From the NCBI RefSeq assembly GCF_000613905.1, contig NZ_BAJW01000031.1, forward strand, positions 1 to 42,363: a stretch of DNA of 42,363 nt, given 5' to 3'. Of the stretch, positions 9,370-18,422 are shown piece by piece. The translations under genes and the position numbers were made by a program. How positions within the stretch are numbered: the stretch's first letter is position 1; every line of letters starts with the position of its first letter. The notes beneath the pieces are model-generated. The model did no database searches and had not been told where the DNA came from. It worked only from the letters and a program-made list of their open reading frames with translations. Source of the stretch: Acetobacter persici JCM 25330 (GTDB taxonomy: Bacteria; Pseudomonadota; Alphaproteobacteria; Acetobacterales; Acetobacteraceae).

Positions 9370-10254
9370 TCAGCCAAATGCCTGACTGCACAGGGCGAAA
9401 CAGGAGGGAGTGTCTGGTGTGCTGGCAGTGCTTTCTGTGGGTTCTGTTGTCATGGAGACAACAGAACCCACCCGCAGCAGGCCCCACTGGTCCAGCAGTG
9501 CGGCTACGGTTTCATCCTGTGGAATATCTGTCCGCAGAAATTGTCCCGCGCAGGTGCCGGCCCAGTAGGCCAGCATGGGCAGCGCAAAGACCGGATCTTG
9601 CGCAATAACCGGTCCCGCAACCTGTCCCCAGCCGAATTTTCTGCAGAATGAAAATCCGAGAATACCTTTTTCTGAATCGACCACAATCCCACGGCCCTCG
9701 TTCAACAGAAGTTCTATCAGCCTGAACGGTCCATTCTGAGGGTGGCATGGTCCATGGCGCAGATGGTGCTCATGTCCGCACTTCCCATAGGCGCATTCGA
9801 CAGCTTCAGGAAGAGGAATGAGCGGTACTGTAGAGACATTCCCCTGATGCTGCGCGATTACTCCGGTGGAATGGAAGCCGGTTTTTTCGTAAAGTGGGAC
9901 ACCGGTTGACGTCGCGTTCAGATGCAGCCTGTATCCGGGCAGGGCCTGTCGGGCCAGTGCCATGAGTTGCTTGCCGATACCATGTCCTTGCCATGCAGGG
10001 CTGACAATAATCATACCCAGACAGGCAGCTTGCAAACCCCACGCCCACCACAGGATTGTACCGATAACCGCGTCGTCAGGCGTGGTGGCCACCACGCCGT
10101 GACCAAGGCTGAACATCTGCTCCCAGTCTTCAAGCCGGTGGGGCCACGCAAGATCCTTGGAGAGTTGCCAGGCCTGAGCAAGATCATCAGCTTGCATAGG
10201 ACGGAACGAGATCTGCGTTTGCAGCACGGGGGAGAGGGATGCGCTCTGGGTCAA
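9370..10254 (-). CDS. GNAT-family N-acetyltransferase with C-terminal extension
   Basis: A 294-residue protein. The acetyl-CoA pyrophosphate-binding loop is SPAWQGHGIGKQLMALARQA (about residues 84-103), preceded by a beta strand with GMIIV. YEKTGFHSTG follows as the usual last GNAT strand. Residues 150-294 form a second domain typical of two-domain GNATs, without a clear second CoA loop. The start is a TTG that overlaps the stop of the upstream Lrp-type gene (TTGA), suggesting translational coupling; an ATG 19 codons later is an alternative. It may acetylate an amine intermediate or an antimetabolite. Function beyond acyl transfer is unknown. Confidence 0.75.
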   Translation of the reverse strand: MTQSASLSPVLQTQISFRPMQADDLAQAWQLSKDLAWPHRLEDWEQMFSLGHGVVATTPDDAVIGTILWWAWGLQAACLGMIIVSPAWQGHGIGKQLMALARQALPGYRLHLNATSTGVPLYEKTGFHSTGVIAQHQGNVSTVPLIPLPEAVECAYGKCGHEHHLRHGPCHPQNGPFRLIELLLNEGRGIVVDSEKGILGFSFCRKFGWGQVAGPVIAQDPVFALPMLAYWAGTCAGQFLRTDIPQDETVAALLDQWGLLRVGSVVSMTTEPTESTASTPDTPSCFALCSQAFG

Positions 10255-10748
10255 ATCTTCTGCTCCGGGAAAAAATCCTGAATAGGGAAAGACTCTTTTA
10301 CGATGGGTGATTTTATGACGATGTAACTGAAGTATTTTTCAATTCCGATGTTCAACTCTAGAAGGTTTTCCATGATAGTCTGGTAGTGTTCCACATCACG
10401 GGTCACGAACTTGACCAGATAGTCATAGCCACCGCTGATAAGATGGCACTCCACAACTGTATCAAGTTTGCTGATATGGCTTTCAAACCGTGCAAAATCA
10501 TGGCGGCGATGATCAGAGAGCGTTATTTCCGTAAAAACGGTAAGAATTGATGTTATTTTCCGAATATCAATTTGTGCGCCGTAACCGGTGATGTAGCCAG
10601 CAGCCTCCAGCCGTTTAACACGGATCAGGCAGGGGCTGGCAGAAAGGCCAACCCTGTTAGCAAGCTCAACATTGGTCAGGCGACCGTTGCGCTGCAACTG
10701 CGTGAGAATTTTCAGGTCAATCCTGTCGAGCTTCGGGGTGGGCTGCAT
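10251..10748 (-). CDS. Lrp/AsnC-family transcriptional regulator
   Basis: A 165-residue regulator. The winged helix-turn-helix lies at about residues 10-55 (LTNVELANRVGLSASPCLIR then VKRLEAAGYITGYGA), followed by the RAM ligand-binding domain with VECHLISGGYDYLVKF and the conserved DVEHYQ segment. Lrp/AsnC proteins respond to amino acids and usually control neighbouring uptake and catabolic genes, often through binding to several spaced sites. It is the only regulator inside the minus-strand block, so it is the best candidate to bind the divergent region at 22681-22922 or the promoter near 18240-18420. That is inference. Confidence 0.9.
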   Translation of the reverse strand: MQPTPKLDRIDLKILTQLQRNGRLTNVELANRVGLSASPCLIRVKRLEAAGYITGYGAQIDIRKITSILTVFTEITLSDHRRHDFARFESHISKLDTVVECHLISGGYDYLVKFVTRDVEHYQTIMENLLELNIGIEKYFSYIVIKSPIVKESFPIQDFFPEQKI

Positions 10749-10823
10749 GGCTAAGACTGTCTCCGGAACAGGATGAGGTGCCCCGAGGTGAGGCGAGAGA
10801 GAATATTGATCAGAATGTTCCGG

Positions 10824-12287
10824 TTATAAAACGTCAAGGCCGCCGAGGTGCAGACTTTTCATTTCCATGAATTCTTCCATGCCCGCATGGCCGCCTTCAC
10901 GGCCAAGCCCGGATTCCTTCACTCCGCCAAACGGCACGCTTTCCATGGAGATGGCGCCGGTATTGTGCCCGATCATTCCGAATTCCAGTGCTTCGCCAAC
11001 CCGCCACAGGCGGCGAATATCGTTGGTGAAAAAGTAGCTCGCCAGACCGAAGGGGGTATCGTTGGCAATGCGGACGGCTTCCTCTTCTGTCTTGAAACGG
11101 AAGAGGGGAAGTACCGGGCCAAATGTTTCCTCGGAGGCCACACGCATTTCGGTTGTCGCGCCTTCCAGCACAACGGGCCAAACAAAACGTCCTTCCGTGC
11201 GGAGCGGAGCACCAACATGGCGTGCCCCCTTAGCCAGTGCGTCTTCGACATGGGCACGTACCTTGGCAACAGCACCTTCATTGATCAGTGGCCCAATGGT
11301 GCTGCCCGGTTCCAGTCCTGCACCAACCTGGAGAGCATTTACTTTTTCCATGATGACAGGCAGGAGCCGATCCCATATCCCGTCCTGTACCAGCACACGG
11401 TTTGCACAGACACAGGTCTGGCCAGCATTGCGGAACTTGCTCTGCATGATGCCTTCGGCAGCGGCTTCCACATCAGCATCATTAAACACCAGAAAGGGCG
11501 CGTTCCCTCCCAGTTCCATACTGCATTTTTTGACAGTGGCCGCAGACTGTTCAAGCAGGATCTTGCCAACGCCTGTAGAGCCGGTGAAGGTCAGCTTGCG
11601 GACAATAGGGCTTTCGGTCAGCACTTTCCCGACGGCAGCGGGCCAGCCAGTTACAACGCTGAGCAACCCCGCAGGCAGGCCTGCACGCTCGGCAAGGGCT
11701 GCAAGGGCAAGGGCAGAAAATGGCGTGAGTTCAGAGGGTTTGATGACCATACTGCACCCTGCGGCGATTGCTGGCCCACATTTGCGGGTTATCATGGCCA
11801 GAGGGAAGTTCCATGGTGTAATGGCGGCAGTCACACCAATAGGCTGCTTGAGTACAAGTACGCGGCGGGCCGGGTCTGCTGTGGTCAGGATGCTGCCTTC
11901 GCTCCGCCGGGCTTCCTCGGCGTACCATTTCAGGAAGGAGGCGGCATAACGCACTTCGCCGCGCGCTTCTGCCAGAACCTTGCCCTGCTCGGCTGTCATG
12001 ATCCGGGCAAGGTCTTCCACATTGTCCAGAACAAGCTGATACCAGCTGTACAGAATGTCTGCCCGCTGGCTCCCTGTTTTGGTGCGCCAGGCTATCTGGG
12101 CAATGCGCGCGGCCTCTATCGCCGTTTGCGTGTCATCCGCTGTGCAGGCGGGTACGGAGCCGATGATGTCCCCATTGGCAGGATTATCGACATCAATTCT
12201 CTGACCGTCTGCCGCATCGCACCAGGTTCCGGCAATAAAGGCCTGCTGGCGGAAGAGCGTCGCATCATTCAGGGTGGGTTGGGTCAT
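10824..12287 (-). CDS. gabD: NAD(P)-dependent succinate-semialdehyde dehydrogenase-type enzyme
   Basis: A 487-residue aldehyde dehydrogenase. It shows the substrate/cofactor segment TPWNFPLAMITRKCGPAIAA (about 155-175), the NAD-binding FTGSTGVGKILLEQSA (around 235), the general base in SMELGGNAPF (about 260) and the catalytic cysteine in NAGQTCVCANRVLV (about 295). The overall pattern, including SMESVPFGGVKESGLGREGG near the end, matches GabD/succinate-semialdehyde dehydrogenases, the last step from GABA or putrescine to succinate. The start is backed by TAGGAG ten bases upstream. It lies 24 bases after the ATPase gene in the same direction. Related semialdehydes could be the real substrate. 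Confidence 0.85.
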   Translation of the reverse strand: MTQPTLNDATLFRQQAFIAGTWCDAADGQRIDVDNPANGDIIGSVPACTADDTQTAIEAARIAQIAWRTKTGSQRADILYSWYQLVLDNVEDLARIMTAEQGKVLAEARGEVRYAASFLKWYAEEARRSEGSILTTADPARRVLVLKQPIGVTAAITPWNFPLAMITRKCGPAIAAGCSMVIKPSELTPFSALALAALAERAGLPAGLLSVVTGWPAAVGKVLTESPIVRKLTFTGSTGVGKILLEQSAATVKKCSMELGGNAPFLVFNDADVEAAAEGIMQSKFRNAGQTCVCANRVLVQDGIWDRLLPVIMEKVNALQVGAGLEPGSTIGPLINEGAVAKVRAHVEDALAKGARHVGAPLRTEGRFVWPVVLEGATTEMRVASEETFGPVLPLFRFKTEEEAVRIANDTPFGLASYFFTNDIRRLWRVGEALEFGMIGHNTGAISMESVPFGGVKESGLGREGGHAGMEEFMEMKSLHLGGLDVL

Positions 12288-12311
12288 GCTTAGTCTCCTA
12301 AGTGCAAAGGG

Positions 12312-14113
12312 TCAGGACAGCTCTTGCGCTGTACGGTGGCAGGCGATGAATGCGCCGGAAGGCGCTTTCCACACAGGGGGAGGCGTGTTTGCGCAGGCTG
12401 CTATGGCAGAAGGGCAGCGTGGCATGTAACGGCAGCCATTTGTGGGGGCCGGCCCTGTTTTGTCTTGCTTCAGCCCGTGCTGTCGGAGGACGCCATCCAG
12501 CCAGTCCGCACGCATTTCTGGTACGGACGCTTCCAGCTTGCGCGTGTAGGGGTGATGAGGGGCAGTCTGCAGGGCTGTTATGGTGGAAAATTCTACACAG
12601 TGCCCCGCATACAGGACGGCAACATGGTCGCACACCGAGCGCAGGGCGTGCAGGTCATGTGTCACAAACAACCATGAAAGACCGAGTTCACGCTTGAGTT
12701 CCATCATCAGATCCAAAATGGCAGCCGCGACGACGGTATCCAGCGCCGCCGTTATTTCATCGCACAGTACAAGGCGAGGGCGGGCCGCCAGAGCGCGGGC
12801 CAGATTGACGCGCTGCTTCTGTCCGCCTGAAAGCTGGGTAGGCAGGCGGCTGGCCAAGGCGGCCGGCAGGCGCACCATGTCCAGAATATGCCGGATCGCG
12901 GCATCCGAAGCGTCTTTCCCGTAAAATGTCAGTACCTGCGCAGGGTGGCCTGCACGGTCATGGCGGGGTTCAGCACAAGGTCAGCGTTTTGCGCCACGAG
13001 TTGCAGATGCTGGCGCTGTTGCGGGGAGCGGTCGCCGATCTGTGGTGCGAGAGGCTCCCCTTCAAACATCATTCTGCCGGCAGACCATGGCTGGATGCCC
13101 GCGATGGCACGGATCAGCGTGCTTTTGCCGCAGCCGGATTCCCCGATAATGCCCATCGTCTCACCGGCCAGAACCGGCAGGCTGACCTGATCCAGAATGG
13201 TATGCACAGGCCGTCCATCCGGCGTCGTGCCGCCATAGCCCACCAGAAGATCACGTACATCCAGCAACGGAGCGGAGGTCGGGGCAGGATCATGGTTGCG
13301 TGTATGCGGCTCACTGGCCGCCACAAGCGTCTGTGTATAGGGTTGAGCAGGCGCGGTCAGGATCTGCCGGGCAGATCCTGCCTCCTGCACCGTACCGTTT
13401 TTCAGCACAACCGCGCGGTCTGCCATCTGGGCGACAATGGCCAGATCATGCGTAACATAGACGCCGGTAAATCCGCACTGGCGCATGGCAAGGCGAAAGG
13501 CTTCCAGCACCTCAATCTGGGTAGTGACATCCAGTGCCGTCGTGGGCTCATCAAAAATGACCACCTCCGGTTCCGTAATCAGCGCCATGGCCGCCATGAT
13601 CCGCTGGAGTTGCCCCCCCGAGCACTCATGCGGGTAGCGCGTGCCGATTGTGTGAGGAGAGGGTAGGGCCATCAGGTCAAACAGGGCTATGGCCTGTTCT
13701 ACAGCCGCCTTGCGGGGCATGATGTGGTGCACAAGTGCAGGCTCAATCACCTGTTCCATCAGCGGGAGAGCCGGGTTGAAGGCCGCTCCGGCATTCTGCG
13801 CGATATAGGCGATTGTCTTGCCACGGAAAGCGTGCAGTTCACGCGCGTTCATGGTCAGCACATCATGCCCGGCCACCCGCAGATTGCCCCCTGCAATGCG
13901 GCATCCCTGCCGGGCGTAGCCGGTCAGGGCAAGGGCGATGCTGGTCTTGCCGGAGCCGGACTCACCAATCAGGGCCAGCATTTCCCCCTCCGCTACGTCA
14001 AAACTGACATTGGTGACAATGGGGGTTTCCGGGCCGCGGCCTCGTCGGCCGGTCAGGCACAGGTTGTTGACCGAAATCAGGGCTGGGCGGGCGGCGGCAG
14101 GACGCTGGATCAT
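12312..14113 (-). pseudogene. Fused double ABC ATPase (DppD-DppF-like), frameshifted
   Basis: A fusion of two nucleotide-binding domains as found in peptide/opine importers. Domain 1 has Walker A IGESGSGKTSIALAL, signature ECSGGQLQRI and Walker B VVIFDEPTTALDV. Domain 2 has Walker A IGESGCGKSTLIRAI, signature LSGGQKQRVNLARAL and Walker B LVLCDEITAALD, ending with the CRYMPRCP cysteine motif of oligopeptide ATPases. The start is at 14113, overlapping the permease stop (ATGA). The frame breaks at about 12934-12937: TVQATLRR is followed by a stop, whereas one extra base gives VLTFYGKDASDAAIRHILDM and the rest of domain 2. A G missing from a GGG run would explain it. The break falls inside domain 2, so as written only half a transporter ATPase is made. 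Confidence 0.85.
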
Positions 14114-14907
14114 CGGCGTTGCCCTTTGCCATCCAGAGCAAGATTCAGACCTACAGTCAGGACAGCGATTGTCAGGGCCGGGGCAATAACGGCGGGCGCG
14201 CCATAGACCAGGCCCAGCAGATTTTCCCGCGTCAGGGAGCCAAGGTCCGTCTGTGGCGGCTGTAGCCCGACACCCAGAAAGCTCAGGTTGCTCAGCAGCC
14301 TGACGGCATAGATAAAGCGGAGGCCGACATCCGCCAGTACAGGGCCGGTCATGTTGGGCAGGATTTCGCGCAGGACCAGATAGCCTGTTTTTTCCCCGCG
14401 CATACGGGCAACCAGAATGAAATCCTTCCGCACAACCGAGAGAGCCAGCATACGGCTGGTTCGGTAGGAGCCAGGCATGTAGATGCACGCCATGGCCAGC
14501 ACCAGAACTGGCACGGACGAGCCAAACGTCGCGACAGCGACCAGCCCGCTGAGCAGAGATGGAATGGAGATAACGCCATCCATGAAACGGGAAAGCAGGG
14601 TATCCGTCAGGCCTTGTTTGAGAGCGGCCATCATGCCCAGAAACGTGCCTGCGCTACAGGCCAGCACAGTGGCGACGGCACAAAGCAGAACAGTGCTGCT
14701 GGTGCCAAATAGCAGGCGGGTCAGAACATCACGCCCCAGATAGTCTGTGCCCAGAAGATGTGCTGTGGATATGGGTGCAAAAACAGTGGAACTGACGACC
14801 TCGCCGGGCGTGCTGGGAGCAATGAAGGGGCCTATTACAGCGAGCAGGAGCCAGAACAGGGCCAGCAGGACAGGCATTTGCCGCAAGGGGGCGAGGCTGC
14901 GGGACAA
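14110..14907 (-). CDS. ABC importer permease (DppC-like)
   Basis: A 265-residue inner-membrane protein with about six hydrophobic segments. LLGTDYLGRDVLTRLLFG near residue 55 is the conserved DppC/OppC periplasmic segment. The cytoplasmic EAA-type loop, which contacts the ATPase, reads ARMRGEKTGYLVLREILPN (about 165-185). It starts at a TTG 14 bases after the end of the first permease, the only suitable start in this frame, and overlaps the ATPase gene by four bases. With its neighbours it forms a dipeptide/opine/nickel-type importer. Confidence 0.85.
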   Translation of the reverse strand: MSRSLAPLRQMPVLLALFWLLLAVIGPFIAPSTPGEVVSSTVFAPISTAHLLGTDYLGRDVLTRLLFGTSSTVLLCAVATVLACSAGTFLGMMAALKQGLTDTLLSRFMDGVISIPSLLSGLVAVATFGSSVPVLVLAMACIYMPGSYRTSRMLALSVVRKDFILVARMRGEKTGYLVLREILPNMTGPVLADVGLRFIYAVRLLSNLSFLGVGLQPPQTDLGSLTRENLLGLVYGAPAVIAPALTIAVLTVGLNLALDGKGQRR

Positions 14908-14920
14908 GGATGGGTCAGCA

Positions 14921-15877
14921 TCATGCGCGGGCCCTTTCCTGCGAGGAGAAGAGCGCTACGATATCGGCCAGTGTCGTGAGCAGCAGGTAAGCTGCGCAGA
15001 AGATAATCGCGCAGGTTTGCACCAGCGGAATATCGCGCGAGGCCACGCTATCCACCATCAGGCTGGCAATGCCGGGATAATGAAAGACAGATTCCACAAT
15101 CACCACGCCGCCCAGCAGGTAGGACAGGCTGAGAGCGATAACGTTGAAGAGCGGTGCAATCACATTTGGCAAGACGTGACGCAGGATGATGAATGCTGGC
15201 GAGACGCCCTTGAGCATTGCCATTTCCACCCAGGAAGAACTCAGCACGTTCACCATGACGGCGCGCGTCATGCGGGCCATCTGCCCGACAATCACGCAGC
15301 CCAGTGTTGCCACTGGCATGGAAAAGGCGGCTAGAAACGAGCCAATGGAATGAATATCACTGATGCTGGCCAGTGCGGGCAACAAGTGCAGTTGCACGGC
15401 AAAAACCAGCACGGCGAGTGTCGCGATCAGAAATTCAGGCACCGACACCACACACAGTGTGAGCAGGGAGATCGTTCGGTCAAACAGCGTATTGCGAAAA
15501 ATGGCGGAAAGCGTGCCAAGTAGCAGGGCGGCAGGCACGGCAAACAATGTGGTGATACCTGCCAGAAGCAGAGAATGCAGCAGCCGATCATGTACCATGT
15601 TCAGCACGGGCTGATGGCTGACGAGAGAAGTGCCGAAATCGCCACTCAGGAATCCGCCTGCCCAACCGGCAAAACGCACCAGAACAGGCTGATCCAGCCG
15701 CAGGCTGTGGCGCAGGGAGGCGATGGCATCGGGTGTGGCGGCTTGCCCGAGCAAGGCTTCCGCCACGTCTCCCGGCAAGGCAGAAGTAATGAAAAAGACC
15801 GAGACAACGACGAATACGAGCGAGACAAGGGAGGCCCCGAGCCTGCGGGCAATGGCCTTGCCCAGTTGCGCTGTCAT
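14921..15877 (-). CDS. ABC importer permease (DppB-like)
   Basis: A 318-residue membrane protein. The N-terminal SLVFVVVSVFFITSALPGDV is the characteristic first helix and LPGD turn of DppB/OppB permeases. The EAA-like loop AMLKGVSPAFIILRHVLPN lies at about residues 220-240, followed by YLLGGVVIVESVFHYPGIAS, also diagnostic. The start at 15877 overlaps the stop of the binding-protein gene by four bases, so the two are translationally coupled. It pairs with the DppC-like gene. Confidence 0.9.
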   Translation of the reverse strand: MTAQLGKAIARRLGASLVSLVFVVVSVFFITSALPGDVAEALLGQAATPDAIASLRHSLRLDQPVLVRFAGWAGGFLSGDFGTSLVSHQPVLNMVHDRLLHSLLLAGITTLFAVPAALLLGTLSAIFRNTLFDRTISLLTLCVVSVPEFLIATLAVLVFAVQLHLLPALASISDIHSIGSFLAAFSMPVATLGCVIVGQMARMTRAVMVNVLSSSWVEMAMLKGVSPAFIILRHVLPNVIAPLFNVIALSLSYLLGGVVIVESVFHYPGIASLMVDSVASRDIPLVQTCAIIFCAAYLLLTTLADIVALFSSQERARA

Positions 15878-17483
15878 GGCTGACCTCCGGCAGAACCCGT
15901 AGGCGTAGGGGCGTCATCAACCCAGATGCTGCGGGCAAAGTTGTAACCCATCAACTGGCCGCCCTGATGTGGATGCAGTCCCTTGATGCGTGTGTGGTAG
16001 CCATCCAGACTGGTGATGAAGGTCGGAATGCCTATTCCGGCATCGGTATGGATAAGCGTTTGCATATCATCATACAGGGCATGGCGTTTTGCCTCATTCG
16101 GCTCGCTCCGGCTGAGGGCTAGAAGCTCGTCAAATTGGGGGTTGTGCCAGTGTGATTCATTCCACGGCGCTGCAGAGGCAAAGCTGAGCGCAAAGGTCAT
16201 GTCAGCCGAGGCGCGGGGGTTGACGTTGCCAAACCCCATCGGGAAGCGCATCCAGGACTGGCTCCAGTAGCCGTCGGCTGGCATGCGTCGCACGTCCAGT
16301 TGAAGACCGATGCGGCGTGCATCATTCTGGAGAAGAACCGCCATTTCGACCGACCCGTTGGCAGCGGGAGAGCAGATGAGCGGTGGCAGGCTCTGGTTTA
16401 AAAACCCACTGCGTTTGAAAAGGAATTTGGCTTGGTCAGGATCATATTGGGTTTGAGGTAAATGCGCGTTGAAGTCCCGGTGTTCCGGGGGGAGGGGTTG
16501 GTCATTGCCCATGCGGCAAAAGCGAGATAGATAGAATCACGCATCTGATTGCGGTTAAACAGCAGCTTCATGGCGCGGATAAAATCTGGATTTTGCCCAG
16601 GCCCAACATCCTGCCGTATGGCAAGATTGGTGTAGGTGCCGGTTGGGCTTTCCATCACAGCAAGGCCACGTTCACGCACAAGGGCTACAAGGCGCGGGTC
16701 CACTGCTGCAATAATATCGACATCGCCTGAGAGCAAGGCGTTGTGCCGCGCCATGTCATCACTGATGGAAATCAGCTCCAGACTGTCCACCCACACGCCA
16801 CCGGGGTTCCAGAAATTTGTGTTGCGCAAGGCGAGAGATTGCACGCCGGCCTGAAAGGCCGCGCAGACAAAAGGACCTGTGCCATTGGCTTTATCAAATT
16901 GCGTTGTGCCATTACGGATAATGGCAAAATTTATCAGACCGAGAATAGAAGGGAATGCGATATTGGCCGCTTCCAGCTCAATGATGACGCGGAGTGGTCC
17001 ATCCTCACGTACAGAATGCATGGCCATGGCCTGATAATGCACTTGCGAGCCGACAGTTGGATCCTTGTGGCGGAGGATGGAATAGACAACATCGGCTGAA
17101 GTCAGGGGAGCGCCATCATGAAAACAGACGCCTTTGCGCAACTGGATATGCCATGTCTTGAAGTCTGTGCTTTCAAGCAGTTCTGCAAGAGCGGGACGGG
17201 GTGTCAGGGTTTCATCAAGCGTGACGAGCCCGTCGTAAAACATGTTGCCACGTATGTAATCCGTCGCCATGGACTGGCGCGCGGGGTCCAGCGTGTCACT
17301 CAGGGAGCCGGTTGTAGATGCTGCCCGGACATGCCCCCCCACGCGTGGAGTGGGGCCGGTCTGGCCGTAAACGGAAGCACTGGATGCTGCTGCAAACGCT
17401 GTGTGCGACCATGACCGCGCAGCACAAAAGCTGGCGGTGGCCAGCCGTGCGCCCTGTTTCATCATGTCACGTCGGTTCAGCAT
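15874..17483 (-). pseudogene. ABC importer substrate-binding protein (family 5), frameshifted
   Basis: An extracytoplasmic solute-binding protein of the DppA/OppA type, about 536 residues in two frames. The N-terminus LNRRDMMKQGARLATASFCA is a twin-arginine signal. The ATG at 17483 with GGAG eight bases upstream is preferred over the GTG at 17489. TDFKTWHIQLRKGVCFHDGA then LTSADVVYSI is the family signature. The frame breaks at about 16512-16514: IYLAFAA should continue MGNDQPLPPEHRDFN, one base being absent. As written, the first frame stops at 16398 and the protein would lack its C-terminal third. The ligand is unknown; the neighbouring dehydrogenase suggests an opine or amino-acid derivative. 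Confidence 0.85.
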
Positions 17484-17570
17484 CAACACGCTCCGGCTGG
17501 GGGTAAAGAGCGGGATTGGATGGGGAGGCGTGGGCGCCTAAACAGGCGTTATCCCCCCCGGGCGGAGGAC

Positions 17571-18239
17571 TTACAGGCCCAGAACGCCCGGCAGACCACC
17601 GATATCGGGAATTTCGGTGTAGCCGTAGTAGGGGGTTGAGGGTTCGTGCCCGCGGGCAACAAACACCTTTTTGCGAATACCCAGATCATGCGCGGTCATC
17701 AAGTCATACCGCAGGGAGGAAGAGACATGCAGAATGTCTTCCGGCCCGCAGCCGAGGGCATCCAGCATGTATTCAAAGGCCCGCATGTGCGGTTTGTAGG
17801 CCTGTGCGTCTTCCGCCGTAAATACCGCGTGGACGGGCGCTCCCAACTTGGCCACGTTGGAGTGGATCTGCGTGTTGGACGCATTGGAGAGGATGACCAG
17901 CGGGACTTCCTTGGCAACCTTGGCCAGACCTGCCGGCACATCATCCCACGGCCCCCAGGTCGGGACAGCTTCATAGAACTTGTTGGCAGTTTCCGGAGAG
18001 AAAGGAATGTTCCATTTCTTGCATGTGCGTTCCATCGCATTGAGCAGCACATAGCGGTAGGGCTGCCACGGCCCCAGCACTTCATCCAGCCGATAGGCTG
18101 CGAAGTCCTTGCAGAACTGCTCCATCCCTTCAGCAGGGATGGCATCTGCATACAGTTCCCGAGCCATGTCGCTCATCCGGAAGCGCGTCAGAGTGCCATA
18201 GCAGTCAAACGTTACGAATTTCGGCCTGAACGTCGTCAT
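17571..18239 (-). CDS. HAD-superfamily hydrolase (haloacid dehalogenase type II-like)
   Basis: A 222-residue enzyme. The nucleophile motif is FDCYGTLTRF (Asp12). Motif II is VILSNASN, the motif III lysine is in AYKPHMRAF, and the motif IV region reads HVSSSLRYDLMTAHDLGI, as in the type II haloacid dehalogenase subgroup. It ends with a Tyr-rich tail (STPYYGYTEIPDIGGLPGV). AGGAA precedes the ATG. It lies 183 bases after the FAD subunit gene and 87 bases before the binding protein. The pairing of this subgroup with an FAD oxidase occurs twice in this window (see 4988-5698), which suggests a linked role. The substrate is unknown and dehalogenation is not implied. Confidence 0.85.
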   Translation of the reverse strand: MTTFRPKFVTFDCYGTLTRFRMSDMARELYADAIPAEGMEQFCKDFAAYRLDEVLGPWQPYRYVLLNAMERTCKKWNIPFSPETANKFYEAVPTWGPWDDVPAGLAKVAKEVPLVILSNASNTQIHSNVAKLGAPVHAVFTAEDAQAYKPHMRAFEYMLDALGCGPEDILHVSSSLRYDLMTAHDLGIRKKVFVARGHEPSTPYYGYTEIPDIGGLPGVLGL

Positions 18240-18422
18240 GATGTTTCCTGTCCGCCTGAGTTAATGTTACGATATGACAACATGATTTATAAGGAGGTTG
18301 CTACCGCTTTTTTGCATTCTGCAGCAGAGAATTCTGTATCTTGAAAAAGGGACAACAGAATATGCCGTGTTGAAAATCTATTGCCTTTGCACGAAAAAAT
18401 AGGCTACCCGGCCCTTGGATAC
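18240..18422 (-). promoter_or_regulatory. Intergenic region, possible internal promoter
   Basis: This 183-bp AT-rich gap inside the minus-strand block is large enough for a promoter driving the HAD and ABC genes. ATGTT at 18264-18268 and AACAT at 18279-18283 form an imperfect inverted repeat that could bind a regulator. No firm promoter boxes are claimed. Confidence 0.3.

Noticed and set aside
10848-12293. A 481-codon plus-strand frame opposite gabD
   Set aside because: It is the antisense shadow of a well-supported aldehyde dehydrogenase; such long shadows are common in GC-rich codon use.
14114-14488. Extended N-terminus of the double ATPase from an ATG at 14488
   Set aside because: This stretch is the DppC-like permease gene in another frame; the ATG at 14113 overlaps the permease stop as ATGA and begins the true domain.
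17484-17570. GC-rich inverted segments between the binding protein and the HAD gene as a terminator
   Set aside because: Short complementary runs without a T tract; the genes on both sides run in the same direction and probably share a transcript.
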